A stretch of DNA of 7,094 nucleotides from NCBI GenBank assembly GCA_021805725.1, contig JAJZEH010000112.1:1-7094 (forward strand), in the 5' to 3' direction. Position 1 is the first letter of the stretch. Each line of letters starts with the position of its first letter. Source of the stretch: Pseudomonadota bacterium. Lineage in GTDB: Bacteria; Pseudomonadota; Gammaproteobacteria; Burkholderiales; Ferrovaceae. The notes under the pieces are model-generated. The model did no database searches. It was not told the origin of the DNA and was given only the letters and a program-made list of their open reading frames with translations. Shown piece after piece: positions 1 through 6,072 of the stretch. Position numbers and translations under genes: made by a program.

Positions 1-810
1 AAACAGGGCCAGGCGTTCACGCCGTTTGGCCTGGGTGGCCTTTGATCCCAGGGCGCCCACATAGAAAGCATCGGATTTAAGGGCTTCGAGCAACGCCAGG
101 TCGTCCTGTTTCAAATCATGCGTCAAAGCCACAATGGCTGTGTGGGGATCGGGTCGCTTGGCGATGATGAAATCGTCTGGCATTGCAGCTTCCACCTCAA
201 GCGCTTCGATCTGCCAGGAATTCTGAAACTCCGGCCGGGGATCGCACACCAGGACCTGGTAATCCAGCGCCATGGCCATTTCAGCCAGGTACCCACTGAC
301 CTGCCCCGCACCGATGATCAAGAGGCGCCAGCGGGGGCCATGCACGGAACGCAATTGCGCGTCGGTGCAAACCAGGGCATCTGTGCGGTTGGCGGGAACC
401 ACGTCAACCAGCCCGCTTGTGAGGTCCAGCACCCGGGCCACCACCTGCTGTCGGGATACGGCTTCGAGCAATTCCTGAATTTTGCTCTGGGGGTGTAGCG
501 GCTCCAGCACCAGCTCCAAGGTTCCGCCACAAGGCAGTCCGAAACGGCTGGCCTGCTCGGCCGTCACGCCATACACCATGGTTTCTGGTGTGGCAGGAAT
601 GCCCTGGCGCATTTTGGCCAGGAGATCGTCCTCGATACAACCACCGGAGAGCGAGCCCACCAGGCGCCCGTCCGTGGTCAGCGCCAGCAGTGAACCCACA
701 GGGCGGGGCGCCGAACCCCAGGTACGCGTGAGGGTTGCCAGCGCCACTTCGATACCTGCGGCCTGCCAGTGCGCGACGGTTTTCAGAACTTCAAGATCGG
801 TACTGTCCAT
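1..810 (-). CDS. xdhC: XdhC/CoxI family protein, molybdenum-cofactor maturation factor (C-terminus beyond window)
   Basis: The minus-strand frame is open from an ATG at 810 to the left edge: 270 codons, no stop seen, so the C-terminus is missing. The start fits the family: MDSTDLEVL is followed by the N-terminal XdhC/CoxI domain with WGSAPRPVGS (residues 31-40), the glycine/cysteine segment GSLSGGCIEDD (52-62) and FGLPCGGTLEL (90-100). A Rossmann-type C-terminal domain begins at LLIIGAGQVSGYLAEMA (163-179), with CDPRPEF (189-195), and the family signature YVGALGSKATQAKRR near residues 250-264. Members bind Mo cofactor and help sulfurate and insert it into xanthine dehydrogenase-type or CO dehydrogenase-like molybdoenzymes in the cytoplasm. 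An in-frame TAG lies upstream, overlapping the end of the preceding gene, so the start cannot move far. No clear Shine-Dalgarno precedes the ATG. The gene follows the T4SS operon by 33 nt on the same strand, but its function is unrelated to conjugation and its GC content is higher. Confidence 0.93.
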   Translation of the reverse strand, partial: MDSTDLEVLKTVAHWQAAGIEVALATLTRTWGSAPRPVGSLLALTTDGRLVGSLSGGCIEDDLLAKMRQGIPATPETMVYGVTAEQASRFGLPCGGTLELVLEPLHPQSKIQELLEAVSRQQVVARVLDLTSGLVDVVPANRTDALVCTDAQLRSVHGPRWRLLIIGAGQVSGYLAEMAMALDYQVLVCDPRPEFQNSWQIEALEVEAAMPDDFIIAKRPDPHTAIVALTHDLKQDDLALLEALKSDAFYVGALGSKATQAKRRERLALF

Positions 811-819
811 GGTGCGTGG

Positions 820-848
820 ATCATACCGCGAGAACCGGAAAAACTAAA
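820..848 (-). promoter_or_regulatory. Possible weak promoter for xdhC
   Basis: On the minus strand a TATGAT hexamer (825 to 820) is a good match to a sigma-70 -10 box. A poor -35 candidate, TTTAGT (848 to 843), lies 17 nt further upstream. The -10 ends only 9 nt before the xdhC ATG, so a transcript from it would be leaderless or nearly so, which is consistent with the absence of a Shine-Dalgarno in front of xdhC. Such hexamers are common by chance and the -35 is weak, so this is only a suggestion. The alternative is that xdhC is read through from the T4SS operon. Confidence 0.2.
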
Positions 849-1107
849 ACCAGCGGCGTAATAAATGCACCACCCAGATCAAGGGGTAGGTGGTTGCAGC
901 GGCGAAACCCAGGGTAGTCATGAGCGGCCGGTCATACAATTCTTTCAGTAGTGCCCACCAACCCTGGCCCGAAAATGTATGCGAGAGCATATCTGGAATG
1001 GGAAATTCAAGGCGCGCCTCATAATCCAACTCAGCGCGTCTGCTCAGGGCCCGAAACAGTTGTTGCTGTTGGTTTTCGGTCAGACCAGGCAACCGTACGC
1101 TTTTCAT
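844..1107 (-). CDS. Small protein of unknown function, last gene of the T4SS operon, C-terminal membrane segment
   Basis: This is an 87-residue protein that I do not recognise. The N-terminal two thirds are soluble and charged, with a glutamine run QQQQ (13-16) and an Arg/Glu-rich, probably helical stretch up to about residue 34. Residues 63-83 (MTTLGFAAATTYPLIWVVHLL) are hydrophobic and followed by RRWF at the C-terminus, so it looks like a tail-anchored inner-membrane protein. The start is well supported: a GGAG motif lies 7 nt upstream (1115-1118), and the ATG overlaps the trbL stop as ATGA, implying translational coupling and co-expression with the secretion channel. It stops with TAG at 844-846. 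Accessory T4SS factor or entry-exclusion protein are possible roles by position only. It has no lipobox and does not look like TrbK. It occupies the place where Ti-type trb operons carry trbF. Confidence 0.75.
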   Translation of the reverse strand: MKSVRLPGLTENQQQQLFRALSRRAELDYEARLEFPIPDMLSHTFSGQGWWALLKELYDRPLMTTLGFAAATTYPLIWVVHLLRRWF

Positions 1108-2114
1108 GGCCGGTCTCCGGCGCGCCCCTCGTTTCTGCCATAGGCCCGGATTTGCTTGGCCATCCAGTCATTGGCCTTACCGATGCGGTTGTGGATAACC
1201 CGGCTGGACTGGGTTGCAAAACCGGTGTCTACGCGTGCATGACCAACCAATGCGGCAGCGATTTGAGGGACATGGCTCATCAGATAGGCGATGATGCTGG
1301 CCGTAATGATCAGGAGCACCGCCAGCGCCATGGAATCGGTCGGCGTGGCATTCACCATGACCGCAGCATTGTCCGTCATCCATTGATGCATCAGTACAAA
1401 GACAGGTTTTGTCATCACCAGGACTGACACTGAAATGACCCGATAAAAACAGGCAATGAACAGAAATCGTACCCAGGCCATAAAAAACTCTTTCGTCACA
1501 TCCCATAGCAACCACGGAATGAAAAAAGGTCCTAGCGCCAGAGCGAGACCAGCCAAAGCGCTTCCCATGACATGAATGACGGCCAGTATGGCAAGGGCCA
1601 TGATAAATACGCACAAGGCAATGAACAGCAGTGCCACGGTGATCATCCACCCCCCCAGTGCACCCCAGAATGCCCAAGACATGGGGCTGGCACCGCCCAG
1701 ATAACGTTCCGGGCTGCCGGCGATGGCATCCCACACGGTGACGATGACGTCGCTGAAAACGCCCCAGGCCGATGCAAACCCCTGTGCCCCGCCATTGGGG
1801 CCCGCAATGGCGGCCGCCACGGCCTCGCATCCCTGATAGATGCCCTGATAGAAAATGAAATCATAAGCCTGAAGAAACCAGGCGACGAGTCCTGCCAAAA
1901 ACAGAAAACGGATCAGTTGCGATAAAACTTTGCCCAGGTTATCGCCAACCATGGATTCCAGAAGAATGTTGATGCCAGACCAGCTAAAAGTCAGTAGCAA
2001 TAAGGAACCGTACAGGCTATCTGCAACACCCGACAGGTTGCCATGGAGGGCACGACCGCCATCCAGAAACAATTGGGAAAATTGATCAATGATGGCCGGA
2101 CTCAGGGTGATCAT
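1104..2114 (-). CDS. trbL: TrbL/VirB6 family conjugal transfer protein, polytopic inner-membrane channel component
   Basis: The protein has 336 residues and is strongly hydrophobic. Likely membrane segments lie at about 33-52, 66-86, 152-182, 184-204, 213-234 and 261-280, separated by a Gly/Ala-rich periplasmic-type loop at ~100-150. The last ~45 residues are basic and hydrophilic and presumably cytoplasmic. The central GPFFIPWLLWDVTKEFFMAW region (195-214) and the motif MSHVPQIAAALVGHA (279-293) after the last membrane segment are typical of TrbL/VirB6. Members form part of the inner-membrane platform through which DNA and pilin pass. It is shorter than RP4 TrbL, which carries a long C-terminal extension, and nearer to VirB6 size. 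The ATG lies 7 nt after the trbJ stop, and the gene ends in an ATGA overlap with the small downstream gene. A run of seven G lies at 1650-1656 in the coding strand. Confidence 0.93.
   Translation of the reverse strand: MITLSPAIIDQFSQLFLDGGRALHGNLSGVADSLYGSLLLLTFSWSGINILLESMVGDNLGKVLSQLIRFLFLAGLVAWFLQAYDFIFYQGIYQGCEAVAAAIAGPNGGAQGFASAWGVFSDVIVTVWDAIAGSPERYLGGASPMSWAFWGALGGWMITVALLFIALCVFIMALAILAVIHVMGSALAGLALALGPFFIPWLLWDVTKEFFMAWVRFLFIACFYRVISVSVLVMTKPVFVLMHQWMTDNAAVMVNATPTDSMALAVLLIITASIIAYLMSHVPQIAAALVGHARVDTGFATQSSRVIHNRIGKANDWMAKQIRAYGRNEGRAGDRP
1115..1118 (-). promoter_or_regulatory. Ribosome binding site of the small terminal gene, inside the trbL 3' end
   Basis: The minus strand reads GGAG, then seven bases, then the ATG at 1107. 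It lies in the last codons of trbL and supports the reality and the start of the 87-residue gene. Confidence 0.55.
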
Positions 2115-2121
2115 GAGCCTA

Positions 2122-2931
2122 CTAACGCCCCTGACTCATGATGCCCCAGCCCATCGTCGACTCCTGGTCCCTGAGCTGTTGGTGCAACTGCTGCACCTTG
2201 AGCGCTTCATCCTGATGCCGCTTTTGGATGATTTCTCCTGCCAGGGCATTGGCTTTGGCTTCGTCTTGTTGTTGCGCCGATGCATTGGCCTGGTGTCCCG
2301 CAATGAGGCTGATCAACTGGGCGTTCTGGCCAGCCAGCAGGTTGAGGTGCTGATTGGTTGTCTGAAAGCTTTGCTGCAGGCCGCTGCTTGCTGGAATTTG
2401 CTCTTGCAACATGCGAATCCTGGCATAACCGTCATTGACCGATTGCATGATGCCAACTTCGTTCTGATAGACCGAACTGATGCTCTGTCCCCGAAATTGC
2501 GCAATTTGCATCTCGCGGTCCATATACTGGTTGGGCGACAGGCCCATGGCAGCCATCTGCCTGAACTGCGCCGTAAAGCTATCCTGGAGGTTATTGATCT
2601 GGCCGAGCGTGGTTCCCAAGGTTTGCGACAAGGATTGTGCCGTTGCAATCTCGTTCGAGTACGAGTTGAGGACCTGATCCAGTGTTTCCTGAGGCAGCCG
2701 CTTGAGATTCTCTAGCTCGTTGAGATACTGCTGGATTTGCAAGGTATAAGCCTGCACCATTTGTGCTGTCTGCCGTACTGCGTTGGCAGCAGTCAGCGCG
2801 GTTTCCGCATGGTTGGTTGGGTCATAGACGATGGTCCCCATGGCCCCCCCACCACCAGCCCCAGCCGGGGGCGTCCAACACAACCAAGCCATGAGCCCCG
2901 CCAGCATCAGTTCAACGAATTTGAGCTTCAT
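2122..2931 (-). CDS. trbJ: TrbJ/VirB5-like conjugal transfer protein, exported
   Basis: The protein has 269 residues. The N-terminus is a signal peptide: MKLK, a hydrophobic core at about 5-19, then PPAGAGGGGA with probable cleavage near residues 25-30. The mature protein starts with VYDPTNHAETALTAANAV (35-52), the hallmark of the TrbJ family. The rest is glutamine-rich, has no cysteines, and is mostly helical with coiled-coil character (53-110 and ~215-257), as in VirB5-type minor pilus subunits. TrbJ is the P-type counterpart of VirB5, a periplasmic protein linked to pilus biogenesis. The start is set by an ATGA overlap with the trbE stop (2928-2931) and by the signal peptide starting directly at M1. 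Only a weak AGAAG precedes it, so translation is probably coupled. A trbK entry-exclusion lipoprotein gene, often found directly after trbJ, is absent here. A seven-G tract lies right after the signal peptide. Confidence 0.93.
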   Translation of the reverse strand: MKLKFVELMLAGLMAWLCWTPPAGAGGGGAMGTIVYDPTNHAETALTAANAVRQTAQMVQAYTLQIQQYLNELENLKRLPQETLDQVLNSYSNEIATAQSLSQTLGTTLGQINNLQDSFTAQFRQMAAMGLSPNQYMDREMQIAQFRGQSISSVYQNEVGIMQSVNDGYARIRMLQEQIPASSGLQQSFQTTNQHLNLLAGQNAQLISLIAGHQANASAQQQDEAKANALAGEIIQKRHQDEALKVQQLHQQLRDQESTMGWGIMSQGR

Positions 2932-5417
2932 TTTGCTTCTGCCACCATGTCATTGAGATAAGCATTGACCCAATCGGTACGATCTGAGGCACGGTGCTGT
3001 TCGAACACGGCCTGGGCACGAGCATCTGACCGCAGCCACGCCAGCAATTGAGGGGAAAACCTGACCTCGAGCAGGTGGTTTTCTTCAGGGGTGCTGACGT
3101 AGTAGTGACATTTTTCAGTTGCCTGCTCGATTCTTCCGATCTGCGCATCGTTGAGGCCGAACTGCCCGTGATAGAGGTCCCGGTGTACACGTGCCTGGTG
3201 GTTGGGGAGAAAAATACGGGTTGGGATGTTGTCGGCGATAGTGGAAAAGATGTCCGAGCCGGACAGGTCATCCAGAGATTGCGTTGCCAGAATCAAGGAG
3301 CCCAGTTTTTTAGGAATAGTCTTCAGCCAGTCCCTGATTCTGTTCGAGAAATACGGATCGGAAAGCATGAACCACGCTTCTTCCACGTAGATCAGGGTGG
3401 GAACACCCTGATGGGCATCCAGCGCCTGTTCGATCCTGAAAAAAGCATACTCCAGGAAGGCCCTGGCCACGCGGTGATCACGGAGTACGCCACTCATTTC
3501 GATACAGGTAAAGGGTGACAAGACGAAATCATCCTGTACGTGATCAAAGTGCCCCCCCAGAATGCCGCCAGAAAGCCAGGGTTCGAGTTCAACCCGGAGG
3601 TGACGGGGCAACAACCCGTGCAGACTTTTGAGTTGATGCAACTTCGGAGACAAAGCGGCCAGGCCGTTTAGCGATTCCGCAATGGCGCGATCGTCTTCTG
3701 CAGACATGACCCTGCCTCGCGCGCAAAGCAATATTTCAAGCCAGCGTGCCAACCAACCGCGTTGCCGGGGCTCAGTCACCAGGGACAACGGGTTGAGCTG
3801 CAGTGAAGACTGTGCGACATCCACGCATTGTCCACCCTGCAGCAGCGTAGGAATGCGACAGGAACGATCCTTGTCGAAAATCACAGTACGTACCGGATGG
3901 TACTTCTGGAATTGGCTGATCAGGAAGTTGACCCATACCGACTTTCCGCTACGTGAAGGCCCTACGACAAAGGCGTGTGCCAAATCCTGATGATGCAAGT
4001 TGAAGTAATAAGGACTGCCAGAGCGCGTTGAAAATAATGACAAGGCTGGTGCGACTCTGCCGGTCTGTTGGGACAGATAGCGATTGGTGCGCAATCCCAC
4101 TCCGGAGGAACGTATGGGACACAAATCAGACCAGTTGGCGGTGCTGATAAAATGCCATCGAACCAATTCACCCCATTGTCCTGGAAGCGTGCCCGACCAG
4201 GCTGAATTGAGGTGCAACCGCTCGCGTAATAACAAGTAGCCTTGGGTGCGAATGCTGGTGGCCACCGTTCCCAAGGTCTCGTCTAGCGTATCCGTATCAC
4301 TTGAAAACACAAGGACGGTCAGGTTGTGGTAGCCAAAAACCCGCTTGGCTGCCACGATATCTGTCAACGCATGGCGCGCGTCTTCTGCTGAAACAGCCCG
4401 TCCGGTATCGCGAACGACGCTTTCCTCGCCAGAAACAGCCTCACGAACGTAACTGAACAGTGATTTTTGCAGATTCAGGTGAAAGCGCTGAACATTTTTG
4501 ATGTAGCGTTTGGCTGCCTCCTGATCCACAAAACGAAATACCTGGGACAGCGTCAATTCAGATGGGGCAGACAACACCGCGTCAAGCATGCCTGGAAACG
4601 TGGCACTCGGCCATCCCTTCACCGCCAGAGCCGCGGCGTAGCGCGCTTGCCCTACCCCCTCGAAACGCAGATGATCTCCCTGGATGACAACCCTGTCTTC
4701 CCCCAGCGCGGTATCCAGATAACCATCCAAAGGAAGCTCTGGCGCTCGTGTGCGGCGCATTGTCGGACTCGTCATTTCGTGAAGAAACCCTGTCAATGCA
4801 GCACCCTCCAGACGCTCCGGGCCCAGCTGTTGCAGGCCCCCAAGCCACTGGGACAACATTTCCTCGAACAGGGTGATACGCTTTTGCAGCACTTTCCCAT
4901 CGTGCCGAAATGCATTTCCATGAAAAAGCTGATGAGAGGCTGTGCTCCACAAACGTTGGAACAAGCTTCCCTCTGACTCTCCGGAAGCCTGTGCCAGCGC
5001 ACCAAAAAACCCATCTCTGGTTTCGTCGAGGGAAAAGAGAATACTGACGAAATGCCGATTAGAAAAATGACGTTTGCTCTGCATCTTATGACGATGCAGC
5101 GCATCGATCGCAGCACTTCCAGGGTTTGCAAAGTTTCCATGGGGATAATCCAGGATTTCTCGGCGCAAAACAGTAGACCAGAGCGTAAAGCGATGATCCA
5201 GGCTGCGAAGTGCCAGCTCAAATGCATCGGCACCACGGTCAATGGCCTGTGATTCACAGCCTTCCACATTCATGCCCCGCATTAAAAAGCAGGCCAGCAG
5301 GCTACCGTCCTTGTTGAGTACGATTCCCGGGCGAATCAGAACAAGCCAGGGCAGAATTTCAGAAAGCCCGCGCGAACGCGAATCAAAACCGAACGCCATG
5401 CGCTTGAGGTTCAACAT
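2928..5417 (-). CDS. trbE: TrbE/VirB4 family conjugal transfer ATPase
   Basis: The protein has 829 residues, close to the family norm (~800-850). The N-terminal half is the VirB4/CagE-type domain, including GQWGELVRWHFISTANWSDL (413-432). The C-terminal half is the motor domain: Walker A GPSRSGKS at 486-493, TVIFDKDRS at 511-519, Walker B LIYVEEAW at 675-682, the ATQS motif at 711-714, and IPTRIFLPN at 731-739. VirB4 ATPases sit at the cytoplasmic face of the inner membrane, energise pilin extraction and pilus assembly, and contact VirB3, VirB10 and VirB11. The frame opens 20 codons earlier (5477), but that start lacks a Shine-Dalgarno and would overlap trbD by 67 nt. The ATG at 5417 has a GGCAGGG stretch upstream, overlaps the trbD stop by only 7 nt, and gives a TrbE-like start (MLNLKRMAFGFDSRSRGLSE). 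All catalytic motifs look intact. A seven-G tract lies at 3552-3558. Confidence 0.96.
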   Translation of the reverse strand: MLNLKRMAFGFDSRSRGLSEILPWLVLIRPGIVLNKDGSLLACFLMRGMNVEGCESQAIDRGADAFELALRSLDHRFTLWSTVLRREILDYPHGNFANPGSAAIDALHRHKMQSKRHFSNRHFVSILFSLDETRDGFFGALAQASGESEGSLFQRLWSTASHQLFHGNAFRHDGKVLQKRITLFEEMLSQWLGGLQQLGPERLEGAALTGFLHEMTSPTMRRTRAPELPLDGYLDTALGEDRVVIQGDHLRFEGVGQARYAAALAVKGWPSATFPGMLDAVLSAPSELTLSQVFRFVDQEAAKRYIKNVQRFHLNLQKSLFSYVREAVSGEESVVRDTGRAVSAEDARHALTDIVAAKRVFGYHNLTVLVFSSDTDTLDETLGTVATSIRTQGYLLLRERLHLNSAWSGTLPGQWGELVRWHFISTANWSDLCPIRSSGVGLRTNRYLSQQTGRVAPALSLFSTRSGSPYYFNLHHQDLAHAFVVGPSRSGKSVWVNFLISQFQKYHPVRTVIFDKDRSCRIPTLLQGGQCVDVAQSSLQLNPLSLVTEPRQRGWLARWLEILLCARGRVMSAEDDRAIAESLNGLAALSPKLHQLKSLHGLLPRHLRVELEPWLSGGILGGHFDHVQDDFVLSPFTCIEMSGVLRDHRVARAFLEYAFFRIEQALDAHQGVPTLIYVEEAWFMLSDPYFSNRIRDWLKTIPKKLGSLILATQSLDDLSGSDIFSTIADNIPTRIFLPNHQARVHRDLYHGQFGLNDAQIGRIEQATEKCHYYVSTPEENHLLEVRFSPQLLAWLRSDARAQAVFEQHRASDRTDWVNAYLNDMVAEAK

Positions 5418-5734
5418 GGCATGGCCCTGCCAAATCCGATGGGGCGCTTGCCGCGAACTGTCCTGACGTGGGGCCATGGGTCGTAGCTGTCGGCCTGGCG
5501 ATTGTATTTGACATAAATTTGGCGCGTGAAAGGATCATCCCGGGTGATGCGTCGAAGAATAAGATGGGCCAACAGGGCAATGGGTAGCCAGCCGAACATG
5601 TGCAAGTCACCTACCAGGGCAATGCTCAATGTGGCATTGACGATGGCAAAAGGCTTCTCGACGCCGGCAATCAACAGGGGTTCCACCAGGGATTGGTGTA
5701 ATGGCGAAATGCGCTCTTGCTGCACCGGGTTCAT
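5411..5734 (-). CDS. trbD: TrbD/VirB3 family inner-membrane conjugal transfer protein
   Basis: The protein has 107 residues. The N-terminus (MNPVQQERISPLHQSLVEPL) leads into two closely spaced hydrophobic stretches at about 28-43 and 47-60. These are followed by RRITRDDPFTRQIYVKYNRQ (61-80), the Arg/Asp-Pro segment typical of VirB3/TrbD, and a basic tail. VirB3 is a small inner-membrane protein that works with VirB4 and is sometimes fused to it. Here the two genes are separate but overlap by 7 nt. The start was chosen because its ATG overlaps the trbC stop as ATGA and a GGGGTG sits just upstream. The same frame stays open to 5956, but the longer N-terminus is His/Arg/Gly-rich sequence lying over trbC and is not real coding sequence. 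Confidence 0.88.
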   Translation of the reverse strand: MNPVQQERISPLHQSLVEPLLIAGVEKPFAIVNATLSIALVGDLHMFGWLPIALLAHLILRRITRDDPFTRQIYVKYNRQADSYDPWPHVRTVRGKRPIGFGRAMPC

Positions 5735-6072
5735 AAACACCCCGGCATCGTAACCCCAGGAAACAAGGCTGTGATAATGCTGACTACGGACAACGCACAG
5801 GACATTCCCAGTAGCCAACTGGCAATTCTCGCCACGATGCCCCCGGTTTCTGCGTACATGAACATGATGCCGATCATGATGGTGGCCACCACAGACAAGA
5901 CGACGGCGACCTGACCTTTGAGGCTGCTTGCAACGGCACAAATGGGCCCTTCCCATGGCATTGGGGTGTAGAAGGCAAATGCTCCTGTAGAACTGGCGAA
6001 CAGAGCCAGCGCCACACTACCGAGCAGAAGATCAGACTTGCTGCAATAAAGCCTGGGTCTGGTAGCTGCCAT
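5731..6072 (-). CDS. trbC: TrbC/VirB2 family pilin precursor
   Basis: This is a 113-residue pre-pilin. A basic start (MAATRPRLYCSK) precedes a hydrophobic signal at about 15-31, with a likely signal peptidase site after AFA (31-33), leaving about 80 residues beginning FYTPMPWEGPIC. The PMPWEGP segment and two hydrophobic helices (about 54-73 and 83-104) joined by a short AETGGIVAR loop are the VirB2/TrbC pattern. The mature part has three cysteines (45, 92 and 112), the last two residues from the C-terminus. The product is the main subunit of the conjugative pilus. RP4 TrbC is cyclised by a TraF peptidase; no such gene is in the window and cyclisation cannot be judged. The start is firmly set by a strong GGAGGG Shine-Dalgarno 8 nt upstream, even though this places the start 41 nt inside virB11. 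Confidence 0.92.
   Translation of the reverse strand: MAATRPRLYCSKSDLLLGSVALALFASSTGAFAFYTPMPWEGPICAVASSLKGQVAVVLSVVATIMIGIMFMYAETGGIVARIASWLLGMSCALSVVSIITALFPGVTMPGCL

Noticed and set aside
811..843. Terminator or attachment site between the T4SS operon and xdhC
   Set aside because: The 33-nt gap shows no GC-rich stem followed by a T run and no visible direct repeat or tRNA-like end.
118..847. Several plus- and minus-strand frames of 60-126 codons over the first 850 bases
   Set aside because: The XdhC frame on the minus strand, open to the window edge, explains this region completely with conserved motifs along its length.
951..1427. Plus-strand frame of 158 codons
   Set aside because: It is opposite trbL and the small terminal gene. 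The translation is His/Arg/Gln-rich without domain features; antisense shadow.
1177..1830. Minus-strand frame of 217 codons inside trbL
   Set aside because: It is a His/Arg/Gly/Cys-rich out-of-frame reading of trbL. The trbL frame has coherent membrane segments and the family motif.
2089..2715. Plus-strand frame of 208 codons
   Set aside because: It lies wholly opposite trbJ, which has a signal peptide and the family motif. No ribosome site and no recognisable domain; antisense shadow.
5418..5477. Longer TrbE with 20 extra N-terminal residues starting at 5477
   Set aside because: There is no Shine-Dalgarno, it overlaps trbD by 67 nt, and the extra residues do not resemble a TrbE start. The ATG at 5417 fits the family and the operon spacing.
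5735..5956. Extended frame upstream of trbD (start at 5956)
   Set aside because: The extra 74 residues are a His/Arg/Gly-rich reading of the trbC gene in another frame. The ATGA start at 5734 gives a complete VirB3-type protein.
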